In this document: in pieces, positions 8,435 through 20,689 of the stretch | Layout of the letters: each line of letters opens with the position of its first letter | Numbering within the stretch: the first letter of the stretch is position 1 | Origin: Enoplolaimus lenunculus | Taxonomy: Eukaryota > Nematoda > Enoplea > Enoplida > Thoracostomopsidae | DNA: 64,000 nucleotides | NCBI GenBank assembly: GCA_030248215.1 | Contig: JASANG010004053.1 | Location: forward strand, 62,001 to 126,000 | Direction: 5' to 3' | Made by a program: the position numbers and the translations under genes | Notes under the pieces: generated by a model | Seen by the model: only the letters and a program-made list of their open reading frames with translations | Told to the model about the DNA's origin: nothing | Databases searched by the model: none

Positions 8435-9020
8435 GGCGGGCACTAGCGGATCCAGAGGTTGGCGGGCGGGCTTACGCCCTCTGTCAGAAATTTTTCCCTG
8501 ATAAAATGGTAACGTCCCTATACCTTACAATTTTCTCTCTCAGAAATTTTTTTAAATAAAATGACAGTCCCTACCTTGCAACTTTCCTCCCTCAGGAAGT
8601 TATTTTCTAAACAAATGATTATGTCTCTGCCTTGCAATTTTACCCCCCAGAAAAATATTTCGTGAAAAATTGCGTTTCAGGCTGATGTTTGAACGAATAA
8701 GTGTAAGTATATTTTAATGTGGTTCTTTCATCTTGGAAAGTAAACCGACTCATGTTTATGTAGTTCGAGGGAAGGGTGACATTTGATAGAAGTGGAGACA
8801 AACCAAATCAACTCAATCTCGTGGTCAACGCAAGTATTTTTTAGTCAGTAGCAATGTTCTATACCGAATACCCAGCACTATTGAAACAGTTGCGTAATAC
8901 AAAAACTATTTTTAGAATTGTATGTTTTACGCTCATAGCAATCAACTTGTGGATCTCGGTACTTCAGTCAGAGCAACAAGTAAAAATAAGTGATTCTAAA
9001 ACGAAAATCGAGGTTTGTAA
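8435..9020. other. geneless, weak internal repetition
   Basis: The interval 8490-8660 has three loose iterations of a phrase like TCTCTGCCTTGCAATTTT with CTCAGAAATTTTT, about 65 bp apart, a degenerate tandem repeat. No other feature. Confidence 0.4.
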
Positions 9021-9024
9021 CCCC

Positions 9025-9150
9025 AAAAATACGCAAAATCGAGTTTCGCATATCCGAAATAGAATATTTTATTTCGAATATCCGAATATCCCGATAAATA
9101 TCCGGCAAGAATTGCCGGATATCCGGATATGAAAACATATCCGAAGCCCA
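9025..9150. mobile_element. CCGG-word element (ATATCCGGATAT type)
   Basis: Words CATATCCGAAAT, GAATATCCGAATATCCC, GCCGGATATCCGGATATG. Same type as 6313-6425, possibly an inverted-repeat element, since the left half is poorer in CCGG than the right. Confidence 0.45.
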
Positions 9151-9284
9151 TTACTACTTCGTAGCTGTCAACCGAAGCAACTGCAAAACAGATCGCTCGT
9201 AGCAACGTAATTCGTATTTGCTTCTTCTGAAATCTCGATACTTTCCATGCCCATGTTACTTTTAGTTCAGTTCCGATTTCTGGT

Positions 9285-9375
9285 GAGACTATAAAAGAAT
9301 AGGGGTTGATTTAGATTACATTTTTTGGTTAAGCTTAGACTTTATGGTTAGGAATATGAATAATCTAATGTTACG
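9285..9375 (+). mobile_element. decayed TTAGGC-core element
   Basis: Retains the order gatttagattacattttttg, TTAAGCTTAGACTTTATGG, TTAGGAATATGAATAATC. Confidence 0.35.
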
Positions 9376-9379
9376 ACTT

Positions 9380-11776
9380 TTAAATTAACATTAATCTTTT
9401 CCTTGATAAATTTGAATGTGTCAGTAACGCTTAAATGTTTATATTTTTTCTTGAATAGTCTCATTCCAATGCCGATTTTTGTGTATTTTATCTTTGAAAC
9501 AAATGCGGGAGCACAATTTAAAATCACCACCGTATAACCAAATAAATTAAATATTTAAGAAATGCCACAAAACCTTGGGCGTAAATTTATAAATCAAAAC
9601 ATTGCACGAACCAAAACAAAACATTTAATTTTATATCGCCTGCGAAACAAAGTAGATAGCTTAACAAGGGTATAAACGGATAGTAAAATAACGGAAATGG
9701 ATAAAAGGTCTCAAAGATGTTATATTTTTTTGCCAAAACAATTGAGCTATGCAAATATTCTTTTTGGGTCCCAAAATTTGATTTTAGAAAATCCGTGAAA
9801 GCACTGCTGAATTTTTAAAACCATACAGCATTTAGTGTCAACATAGACCAAAAATATTTGGTTAGTCTCAGTCGCTACGGTAGCAAACAGTCCGCTAAAT
9901 AGATCTACGTCTTTACTCTTAGAAATACAACTAAATCTTATAGCGCCTTGGTTCGATGTGTAGGTATAGTAGGACCATTACCTTAAGGGAGGCAGAGGCT
10001 ATATGGACCCCCAGAATTGTATTTGATCACCAAAAATGGCAAATATTAGGGAATGAAACTGTCTGTGTTAAGCCGTATAGCGTTTTAGCTGACATATTCG
10101 AGGCGCATGCCTCCCCCCATATCCCGTTAAATTAAACAAGCCATCCCGTTTGTGTGGGTAAACAAAGAATTTGGCCAGACGATAGAACCAAAACGGGTTT
10201 TTGTTCTTTGCTATTTTTTGTTTTGAGATGATGGTATACGTCAGCTGAAAGCTTTTACAACGGGAAAACTTTAAAATGTATTCAAAAATGACGTTTTCTG
10301 GCTGTGATCTCGCTAAAACCAGCAAAAGATGAATAGCACCCGTAGGAAAAAGAAACTTAAAAGAAATGGGCTTAAATTTTTCGGGCTAAATTTCGAAACC
10401 CAATTTATGACATAGCCTTTAAATGTCACGGAACACTCAAATATTAAAGGAACGTTACGATTTTTGTAAAAAAATTGTTATAAAAGGTCGAACAGATTAC
10501 AATGATTATATGTACGTTTTGATTTATTTTGAATTTGGTTCAAAAATTGAAGAAATTCGAATCCTTATGCGCAGGTGCAAGTTTTAAGTACAAAAGCTTC
10601 CGCGAGACCAAAAACGTATTGAATGATTTGTCTTTTGAAAATATGACATTAGAAAAATTAAATTGCTATTTATTAAGCAGCAACATCTCTTAACACGTGA
10701 TGATAAGCTTGATGCAGCTGCACACACTAGGTACAGAGCGGTCATATACGTAAAAAGGTGCATGTGTCATCTAAAGTGAGAACGAACTTGCGAGAGTAGT
10801 CCGGCAAAAAATCTGCAAGCAGGATTTATAGTTTAAATGATATATGAAAAGTGAAATTAATAGGAAGTTAGGTTCTGAACTCACCGCTGCATATATCTGC
10901 AATAAATGTTGCATCAAAGAGAAACATAAAAATCTCAAATATACAGCAATCACTTTAAGATTAAAGAAATATATAGTACCAGTGGTGCAAATGCAATTCC
11001 GGTTATATTACGAAACCATTTGTATAGCATACTTTTTAGCACTGTAGGAGTGCTGGCACGATAGGAGACACAACTTTTCTCACCCTTTGTCCGCCTCTAA
11101 AGAGCCACCGTAGCATTAGCAAAGTGCCGTTGAATTTAGAACCTGTAAACGTGAGTTTCCCTGGCTTTTGTACAAAATTAAAAGAGGTATATATTGACTT
11201 GATCCTCCTACTGGCGATTCCAAAGAGGAACCAACATTTTGTATTTAAAGGCTTAGCACAAACAGGGCGTATGGCTTCTGGCTCCCTCAGCTCGCGAATG
11301 CTGCCTGTATGTCTCGCGGCGGTCCCCTATTTCAGACTTTGTATATAAATGAAGAATCTCTGATATTTGCTCTCGTAAATGATACAATTAATTAACTTTC
11401 AAAATTTACTTAAGGGATCTGGATAATTTTGTCTAAACTTGTTCGAGTCAATGAATGACTACAGTACTACAGTTGAAATAAATAAATATTTGTATAAAAA
11501 AAGTCAAAACCTTATTCCCAGTCCCAACCGAAATATAAAAGTTATTAACAGGCCATCTCAAAGATACATTGATCAAAGTCTTGTTTTAGACAATTGCCTT
11601 TGAATTTGAAATGTCATCTAAACTACGTATTGCGGGCGTTCAAGCTTTACTAAAATTACTTTCTAAAAAGTGTAAAGTACATATCGAAAAAGTATTTGTA
11701 GATTAAGGTATTAAGTCGATAATATTTTTAAACAGTTTAAAACGGCATATATATACATATATATGGATATATATAG

Positions 11777-11816
<40 letters not shown>

Positions 11817-12440
11817 TATAGTTATCTTGTAATAAAAATAAAACTAAAGCTAATAAACTACGCCATTGTAAACGGTTTTGAGTCATAATGTATTTCCAAA
11901 AACAGCATGTTTAAATACCCATCAAATACCGACGTTTACAGTGAATTTACGCAGTCCGACAACGAGCAATGATAAATAGAGATCCGGGGTAAGAACATCA
12001 TCAGGAGAACGAGAGATTTTTCTAAATAAAAATATATACTTTTGACACTACGTTAAAAAATTTCAACCAGGGGGGTGGGGCGAAGATGTCCGTCGATGGC
12101 GGTCCCCTTCAATGTAGTTGCTGCTCTGCAAATACACATCAAATACCGACATTGAAATACGTACGGAAAACAAACAGTAAAACACTGCTTTTAATAAAAG
12201 GTCGTTAATCCGAAATTTTAGTTTTAACAGAAAAAGACAGTCTGTTAAAAACTGTGATAAAAGAAGGTACTTTAACAAACTTTTTATGTTGTTGTATTTT
12301 AAGTTTTTCAACATCATACGCCACAAGTTTTTCTAAAATAAATACCAAATTATTTTAAGAAATAAAAGCTGGAGATTATCTATCATTAATAATCCGATTC
12401 AATTTTACTAGCGCATGCTAGTCGCGTTGCGAGAAATGTG
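9380..12440. other. geneless AT-rich interval
   Basis: No gene supported. Open frames of 60-90 codons have no homology that I recognise and no consistent splice context. The stretch 11050-11350 is somewhat richer in GC but shows no exon structure. Two phrases about CAAATACCGACGTT recur at 11925 and 12136, marking a small diverged repeat. Confidence 0.4.
11748..11822. repeat. (TA)n microsatellite
   Basis: ATATATATAT with occasional GG or GA interruptions over about 70 bp. Confidence 0.9.
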
Positions 12441-12443
12441 TGT

Positions 12444-12610
12444 CCATGTAAAGATTAGGGATGGAACGTTTTCCGGGAGACTACAATAGAGTAAGCTGAA
12501 GCTTTAGACAATTTTTTGGTTATGCTTAGGTTTAGGTATAAACTCATTATTACGCTTAGCCTTAGGAATATGCTTATACTACGGTCACGGCCCTATTCTA
12601 TATATTGGCC
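12444..12610 (+). mobile_element. TTAGGC-core element, full length
   Basis: Left block ccatgtaaagattaggg, then atggaacgttttccggg, then actacaatagagtaagc. Core with TTAGGTTTAGG and CTTAGCCTTAGG. Right block GGAATATGCTTATACTAC, then ggccctattctatatattgg. The outer blocks are imperfect inverted repeats of about 25 bp. Confidence 0.8.
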
Positions 12611-12887
12611 GAAACGTGGATTGACAGAGGTTGATGAGGAAAGCCCGATTGAAATCACTGTCTTGGTACAGCATTGGCTTGCGGCTCGCTATAAAAATCG
12701 TGTAGTACAAAATACTATTTTAATACATTATTCGGGTAATATGGTAATATATATTTCCGTTTTGGTCATCTATTTTTAATTTTACCAAATTTGAGCATTC
12801 CAAACTGCACCATTTCTGGTAACGTACTTAATACCAAAGGTTAGTAGTAAAAATAAATGATCTGTAGATCTGTACACAAATATTACC

Positions 12888-13096
12888 GGCCCATGTATAG
12901 AACAGGGCCGGAACAGCAGTATAAGCATGTTCCTAAGCCTAAGCCTAAACCTAAGCCTAAGCGTAAGGATGAGCCTATTCCTAAGCCTTAACCTAAGCCT
13001 AAGCCTAAACCTAAGCAAAAAATTTTGTCTAAAGCTTAAACTGACTCTGTTATAGCCCCTCCGGAAAACGACCCGGCCCTGTTCTATACATCGGCC
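12888..13096 (-). mobile_element. TTAGGC-core element, best-preserved ends
   Basis: The ends are almost perfect inverted repeats, GGCC(C/G)ATGTATAGAACAGGGCCG. Between them lies a core of two runs of CCTAAG repeats (12937-12965 and 12978-13017), the complement of TTAGGC, then AAAAAATTTTGTCTAAAGCTT. This copy defines the inverted-repeat structure of the family. Its frame-by-frame translation gives spurious Leu-Arg repeats. Confidence 0.85.
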
Positions 13097-13347
13097 ATAT
13101 AATCAGTAATTTTTTTAGATTTTATAAAAAATTGCTCCGCTTACTCTAAGCTTGATATTAATTTAAAGACATACAGTTTTCATTCTTCACATCAAATTTG
13201 TTTGTAAAAGAAAAGTCTTTAGTCCAGCTCTAAAGTTGCGTAGTGATCGTTACTGTAAAGTTTGATCATTTTCTTTCAAGCTGAACAAATCTCCACAAGT
13301 CAACCGGTAACTTAAATTGCGCATTTTTTTAGTATTTCACTTCTATG

Positions 13348-13500
13348 CCATGTAAAGACTGTGGGCGGAACGTTATTCCGTGTGGCTTTGAGACTTTTTT
13401 TGCTTAAGCTTTGGCTTAGGTGCAAACTAAAGTTTACGTTTAGGCTAAGGCTTAGGAATACGCTTATACTACTGTTCCGCCCGTGTTCCACACATTGGAC
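13348..13500 (+). mobile_element. TTAGGC-core element, full length
   Basis: ccatgtaaagactgtggg to tgttccacacattggac, with core GGCTTAGG, TTTAGGCTAAGGC. Lies just downstream of the GPCR-1 stop. Confidence 0.8.
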
Positions 13501-13628
13501 ACACTTGTTCGATATAATGATATGTATTCGAAATTGAATTCTTCTCTGTTCAGTTCAAAATTACCCAAATTGTAATTTCATTCGAGCTAATCACAAATCG
13601 TCAAATCATGCAACAGTCTGGAGCAAAA

Positions 13629-14387
13629 TCACAGAATAGTATCTTGATCTACTGAATCAATTTCTTTATCTTCCACGCTTGTGTTGCATAAATCCCAACT
13701 ATTTTTGCCTGACTTATCACAGTTTTCAACTTTACCCCGAACACGAGCTACAGACGGCAAAACTGGCTCGTTCGCTGGTGCGTTGTATTGTTCCGGTTCA
13801 AGACAATTCGAAATTTTAAGATTTAAAGTGACACCGGTGCCGCTCTGCTCCCTGCTGGACATCTCAGTAGCATCAGGTTGAAAATTAACCAAAATACCGT
13901 AATCATGACGTGATGATACTGTACCGTTCAGTGTAATTGACTCCAGAGGCGGCATTACTGTTTCGTTTTTCTCATTATTTAGTTCACAGCCAATTTCTTG
14001 ATTTGTTCGACCCACGGACACAGCGCCAGAATAAACATCAGTGTCACAATTGTAGGATTTATTGTTTATATTTGAAGCACAAAATGTATTAAAATTTGTA
14101 CCAGTAGTTACCATTGCTGAATGCGTAACATTGCAGGCTTCACCGCTGCTGTTCATAGCATCAGTACTGGCTACACCTGACCCCAGAAATAACGCAGTTA
14201 ACGAACCAGACGGACGAACTGAAGGTAAATGCGGACGAAAATGTTTTGAAATGCTGGCAAGTAATAACTTAACTTGTGTTCGAATTTGCTGATTGCACAA
14301 ATAATAGATTGGTAGCCGAATGGTGCTTGTACAGATAACCAAAAAGCTGCTAATATCAGACGCAAGCGTGTAGAATACTTGGTGTTT
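13629..14387 (-). CDS. GPCR-1 exon 3: TM7 and cytoplasmic tail
   Basis: Starts after the consensus acceptor TTTTCTGTTGCAG in phase 0 and ends in a stop after 252 codons. First come the end of extracellular loop 3 and TM7 (LASDISSFLVICTSTIRLPIYY). This matches the S-x-FLV-x-x-x-S-I-x-x-x-IY pattern of FMRFamide receptors but has Arg where the NPxxY Asn should be. A tail of about 215 residues follows, rich in Asn, Ser and Thr, and ends DSVDQDTIL. The last four residues fit a class I PDZ ligand, as does DTLL in GPCR-2. Beyond TM7 and the last residues the two tails are hardly alignable. Confidence 0.85.
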   Translation of the reverse strand, partial: KHQVFYTLASDISSFLVICTSTIRLPIYYLCNQQIRTQVKLLLASISKHFRPHLPSVRPSGSLTALFLGSGVASTDAMNSSGEACNVTHSAMVTTGTNFNTFCASNINNKSYNCDTDVYSGAVSVGRTNQEIGCELNNEKNETVMPPLESITLNGTVSSRHDYGILVNFQPDATEMSSREQSGTGVTLNLKISNCLEPEQYNAPANEPVLPSVARVRGKVENCDKSGKNSWDLCNTSVEDKEIDSVDQDTIL

Positions 14388-14715
14388 CTGCAACAGAAAA
14401 CAATATATAAAATTGAAAATAATTTTCAGTTACTGTCTATAATGTTTGCTAAGCGTTGCTTGCAACGCCCAATTGTTTGTTAGAAATGACTGATTTTCAA
14501 ACATTTATTTCATTTTTTGCCTATGAGCGAGCTTGAAATCATTTGAGCGATCTGCAGTTTCAAAAGTTTTACATAATTCAGTGGTTTGGGCAACGACAAC
14601 TAATTTCCGACATAATAACAGAACATTTGCTAAAACCGATATCTGAAAGACCCCATTGTTGTAATAAAATATTTCTGCACAAAATATAACCCATAGACGC
14701 TTTAAGACAGTTTAC

Positions 14716-15929
<1,214 letters not shown>

Positions 15930-16010
15930 CTGTAAGTTGTCGCGATTCTGCTGCGTCGCCTTGATGCTGTGCTTGCAGTTTGTGCATTTTGCGTTTTGGG
16001 TTATTGTTTG

Positions 16011-16131
16011 TGTTTTTGTTATTATTATTATTATTATTACTGTTGTTGTTGTTGTCGTTGTTGTTGGTTGTGCTGCTGCGGCTGCTGTTGTTGTTGTTGT
16101 TATTGTTGTTGTTGTTGTTGTTGTTATTGTT

Positions 16132-16185
<54 letters not shown>

Positions 16186-16375
16186 ATTGTTGTTGTTGTT
16201 GTTATTGTTATTGTTATTGTTATTGTTGTTGTTGCTGCTGCTGTTGTTGTTGTTGTTATTGTTGTTGTTGCTGCTGGTGTCGTTGTTGCTACTATTGTTG
16301 TTGTTGCTGGTGTCGTTGTTGCTACTATTGTTGTTGCTGTTGTTATTGTTATTCTTACTGTTGCTTCGACTGTTG
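16011..16375. repeat. (AAC)n tract upstream of GPCR-1 exon 2
   Basis: TTG/TTA triplets on the plus strand, read as polyasparagine in the frame continuous with GPCR-1 exon 2, with Thr and Ser interruptions. Same triplet class as the polyglutamine tract but offset by one base in phase, hence a different amino acid. Either intronic or part of an extended exon. Confidence 0.9.
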
Positions 16376-16663
16376 CCATTGCAGTGTGGTATATTATCAA
16401 CGCGTGAACGATCATCGATGTCACGTTTCTGACCGAAATCGGAAACGTCCGTTGCTGTCGTCGCTGTACATCGGGCGCTGTTCGCCATGGTAACCTTTCG
16501 CTTAATCACTTGAATAACGCTTGAACGTTTTCCTTTATGCGCAGAATTAACTCGAGTCGCATAGCAAACAACAATAAACCTTAAAATAGAAAAACAACAG
16601 ATGAAATCAAATGTTATAACAATTTAGACAATAGTGTGCAACATTCAACAAATCTTGGTAGAC

Positions 16664-19600
16664 CAAATTTTATCAATGCGAGTTGCGTTTTTGTCTGATC
16701 CCACAGTGTATCAATGTGGGTTGCGTTTTTGTCTGATCCACCGTGTATCAATGTGGGTTGCGTTTTTTGTCTGATCCACCGTGTATCAATGTGGGTTACG
16801 TTTTTGTCTGATCCCACCATGTATCAATGTGGGTTGCGTTTTTGTCTGATCCCACCATGTATCAATGTGGGTTGCGTTTTTGTCTGATCCCACCATGTAT
16901 CAATGTGGGTTGCGTTTTTGTCTGATCCCACAGTGTATCAATGTGGGTTGCGTTTTTGTCTGATCCCACCATGTATTAATGTGGGTTGCGTTTTTGTCTG
17001 ATCCCACCATGTATCAATGTGGGTTGCGTTTTTGTCTGATCCCACCATGTATCAATGTGGGTTGCGTTTTTGTCTGATCCCACAGTGTATCAATGTGGGT
17101 TGCGTTTTTGTCTGATCCCACCATGTATCAATGTGGGTTGCGTTTTTGTCTGATCCCACCATGTATCAATGTGGGTTGCGTTTTTGTCTGATCCCACCAT
17201 GTATCAATGTGGGTTGCGTTTTTGTCTGATCCCACAGTGTATCAATGTGGGTTGCGTTTTTGTCTGATCCCACCATGTATCAATGTGGGTTGCGTTTTTG
17301 TCTGATCCCACAGTGTATCAATGTGGGTTGCGTTTTTGTCTGATCCCACCATGTATCAATGTGGGTTGCGTTTTTGTCTGATCCCACCATGTATCAATGT
17401 GGGTTGCGTTTTTGTCTGATCCCACAGTGTATCAATGTGGGTTGCGTTTTTGTCTGATCCCACCATGTATCAATGTGGGTTGCGTTTTTGTCTGATCCCA
17501 CCATGTATCAATGTGGGTTGCGTTTTTGTCTGATCCCACAGTGTATCAATGTGGGTTGCGTTTTTGTCTGATCCCACCATGTATCAATGTGGGTTGCGTT
17601 TTTGTCTGATCCCACCATGTATCAATGTGGGTTGCGTTTTTGTCTGATCCCACCATGTATCAATGTGGGTTGCGTTTTTGTCTGATCCCACCGTGTATCA
17701 ATGTGGGTTGCGTTTTTGTCTGATCCCACAGTGTTTGAATGTTGGTTGAGTTTTTGGGTGATCCCACCATGTATCAATGTGGGTTGCTTTTTTCTTCTTT
17801 CCACAGTGTATCTATGTGGGTTGCGTTTTTGTCTGATCCCACCATGTATCAATGTGGGTTGCGTTTTTGTCTGATCCCACCATGTATCAATGTGGGTTGC
17901 GTTTTTGTCTGATCCCACCATGTATCAATGTGGGTTGCGTTTTTGTCTGATCCCACCATGTATCAATGTTGCGTTGCGTTTTTGTCTGATCCACCGTGTA
18001 TCAATGTGGGTTGCGTTTTTTGTCTGATCCCACCGTGTATCAATGTGGGTTGCGTTTTTGTCTGATCCCACCATGTATCAATGTGGGTTGCGTTTTTGTC
18101 TGATCCCCACCAGTGTATTTCCATGTGATGTGGGTTGCGTTTTTGTCTGATCCCACCATGTATCAATGTGGGTTGCGTTTTTGTCTTATCCCACCATGTA
18201 TCAATGTGGGTTGCGTTTTTTTCTGATACCACCATGTATCAATGTGGGTTGCGTTTTGCTCTGATTGTCCCCCCAGTGTATCAATGTGGGTTGCGTTTTT
18301 GTCTGATCTCTTTCCTACATCCCCCCCCCCGCGCTGCCCGTGTATCAATGTGGGTTGCGTTTTTGTCTGATCCCACCATGTATCAATGTGGGTTGCGTTT
18401 TTGTCTGATCCCACCATGTATCAATGTGGGTTGCGTTTTTGTCTGAACCCACAGTGTATAAATGTGGGTTGCGTTTTTGTCTGATCCCACCAGTGTATCA
18501 ATGTGGGTTGCGTTTTTGTCTGATCCCATCCACAGTTATACCCTGTATCAATGTGGGTTGCGTTTTTGTCTGATCCCACCATGTATCAATGTGGGTTGCG
18601 TTTTTGTCTGATCCCACCATGTATCAATGTGGGTTGCGTTTTTGTCTGATCCCACAGTGTATCAATGTGGGTTGCGTTTTTGTCTGATCCCACAGTGTAT
18701 CAATGTGGGTTGCGTTTTTGTCTGATCCCACAGTGTATCAATGTGGGTTGCGTTTTTGTCTGATCCCACAGTGTATCAATGTGGGTTGCGTTTTTGTCTG
18801 ATCCCACAGTGTATCAATGTGGGTTGCGTTTTTGTCTGATCCCACCATGTATCAATGTGGGTTGCGTTTTTGTCTGATCCCACAGTGTATCAATGTGGGT
18901 TGCGTTTTTGTCTGATCCCACATGTATCAATGTGGGTTGCGTTTTTGTCTGATCCCACCAGTGTATCAATGTGGGTTGCGTTTTTGTCTGATCCCACCGT
19001 GTATCAATGTGGGTTGCGTTTTTGTCTGATCCCACCGTGTATCAATGTGGGTTGCGTTTTTGTCTGATTCCACAGTGTATCAATGTGGGTTGCGTTTTTG
19101 TCTGATCCCACCATGTATCAATGTGGGTTGCGTTTTTGTCTGATCCCACCGTGTATCAATGTGGGTTGCGTTTTTGTCTGATCCCACCATGTATCAATGT
19201 GGGTTGCGTTTTTGTCTGATCCCACCATGTATCAATGTGGGTTGCGTTTTTGTCTGATTCCACAGTGTATCAATGTGGGTTGCGTTTTTGTCTGATCCAC
19301 CGTGTATCAATGTGGGTTGCGTTTTTGTCTGATCCCACCATGTATCAATGTGGGTTGCGTTTTTGTCTGATTCCACAGTGTATCAATGTGGGTTGCGTTT
19401 TTGTCTGATCCACCGTGTATCAATGTGGGTTGCGTTTTTGTCTGATCCCACCATGTATCAATGTGGGTTGCGTTTTTGTCTGATCCCACCATGTATCAAT
19501 GTGGGTTGCGTTTTTGTCTGATCCCACCATGTATCAATGTGGGTTGCGTTTTTGTCTGATCCCACCGTGTATCAATGTGGGTTGCGTTTTTGTCTGATCC

Positions 19601-19687
19601 CACCGTGTATCAATGTGGGTTGCGTTTTTGTCTGATCCCACCGTGTATCAATGTGGGTTGCGTTTTTGTCTGATCTCACCATATTTC
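16664..19687. repeat. 38-bp minisatellite, about 79 copies, in GPCR-1 intron 1
   Basis: Unit on the plus strand: TGTATCAATGTGGGTTGCGT followed by TTTTGTCTGATCCCACCA. Variants at the joint are CCATG, CAGTG and CCGTG. Units at 16800-17720 and 18560-19680 are almost identical, while 17720-18560 is disordered, with insertions and point changes. Each unit contains CCCAC and GTGGG about 11 bases apart, able to form a hairpin. As 38 is not a multiple of three, the reading frame rotates every unit, which explains the repeated open frames (KNATHIDTWWDQTKTQP). These should not be annotated as proteins. Confidence 0.97.
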
Positions 19688-19989
19688 AATCGGATAGTAT
19701 GCTCGCTAAAACAACATAAATGGTGAAATTTTCTATATTGGTGATGCGCTATACAACGGGAGCTGCAAGTGGGTGCGCCCAAGTCATCTCTTTCAACTAA
19801 GTTCAAAACCAAAATTTTCCAATAAGATTGAGTGCAAAATTTGTGGTTGGATTTTCGCTCGTTTCGCTATGTCATAATGGTTTGGGGTTTGGTTACAATC
19901 CTCTCAAAAAAATTAAACATAACCTGCATTGTGTGTTTTAACTGGAGAAATACACTCAATCGTTTATTTCGAAATATAAAGAAACCTTC

Positions 19990-20112
19990 CTAGGGAACAT
20001 GTAACGAATAAGCTTAAACTCTAGTATATTTTTACTAAGGCTTAGGCTTAAGCTTAGGTTTAGTAATATGGTTATATATACTGCTGTTACGGCCCTGTTC
20101 GGTACATTGATC
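19990..20112 (+). mobile_element. TTAGGC-core element, left end eroded
   Basis: AATAAGCTTAAACTCTAG, core AAGGCTTAGGCTTAAGC, right block ggttatatatactgctgtt then acggccctgttcggtacat. Lies inside GPCR-1 intron 1, close to exon 1. Confidence 0.7.
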
Positions 20113-20188
20113 CTTCATAGCTCCAAAGCGAAACAACAAAGATAACTTAAATTTTGAGCATGCAGAAAATCAAATTATATATGTGCAC

Positions 20189-20654
20189 CCCGAACGTACC
20201 GTTCAATAGTTGCCGCAATAATCAAAAACGTCTGGCAAAACTGTGTAATACGCCCAAGAGCGAATATAATCTGAACGTACGAATTCCAAACGACATGTAA
20301 CCACAACAAATTATAATAATACTTCAAAACTCCAATTCCAATTAACATAACATAAATAAAAAACAACACTAGATCAAGTGTCGCAATTGCAGCCAAATAA
20401 ACTGCAGTTGTACGTAACATAAATGGTCGACACAAAACAGCCAATAGGAACAAAGTGGTAATTGTACCAACCAGTGAAACGAAACATCCGGCGACAACAA
20501 CGAACCAAAATCGTTCATTTAGCAGAAATCGTTCATCTTGTTGGAGTTCAAATATATCTATGCATAGTGAATGGTTAGACGCGTTTTCTGCGTTGCCAAA
20601 TTGGCCAATTACCGTTGAGCTGTTTGTGTTACTGGTGTTAAGTGAATCAAACAT
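20189..20654 (-). CDS. GPCR-1 exon 1: N-terminus to TM3, FMRFamide-receptor-like class A GPCR
   Basis: GPCR-1 is a rhodopsin-class receptor, by its motifs an orphan of the FMRFamide-receptor/FRPR type, expected in the plasma membrane with a neuropeptide ligand and a G-protein partner. The start is the first in-frame ATG (an in-frame stop lies upstream). Residues 1-49 are extracellular with sequons (NTS, NSS, NAS, NHS) and one Cys. TM1 is at about 50-75, TM2 at 83-106 (YLAAIATLDL, Asp 2.50 at 94), TM3 at 125-150 ending IERY at 150-153. The usual TM3 cysteine (3.25) is Val, as in GPCR-2. The end at 20189 uses donor GTGCAC, which keeps the frame open. A better-looking donor (GTACGT) 11 nt earlier matches the GPCR-2 intron position but gives an early stop with the exon 2 acceptor chosen. 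Total about 812 residues. Confidence 0.85.
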
Positions 20655-20689
20655 TGTTGTCCTTGTATTGAAATGTATTATAGCCGTCA

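Noticed and set aside
8854-9010. ATG followed by a signal-like stretch (IVCFTLIAINLWISVL) and a possible donor
   Set aside because: No downstream exon could be joined and the frame continues into a repeat. Probably chance.
12782-13018. Frame with LRLRLRLRNRLIL-type repeats (also near 33655 and 39591)
   Set aside because: Translation of the TTAGGC-core element, not a protein.
16614-19492. A set of open frames encoding KNATHIDTWWDQTKTQP repeats, and a possible CRISPR-like array
   Set aside because: The 38-bp unit shifts frame every repeat and lacks stops by chance, so any phase gives similar peptides. There are no unique spacers between repeats, and the sequence is eukaryotic intron.
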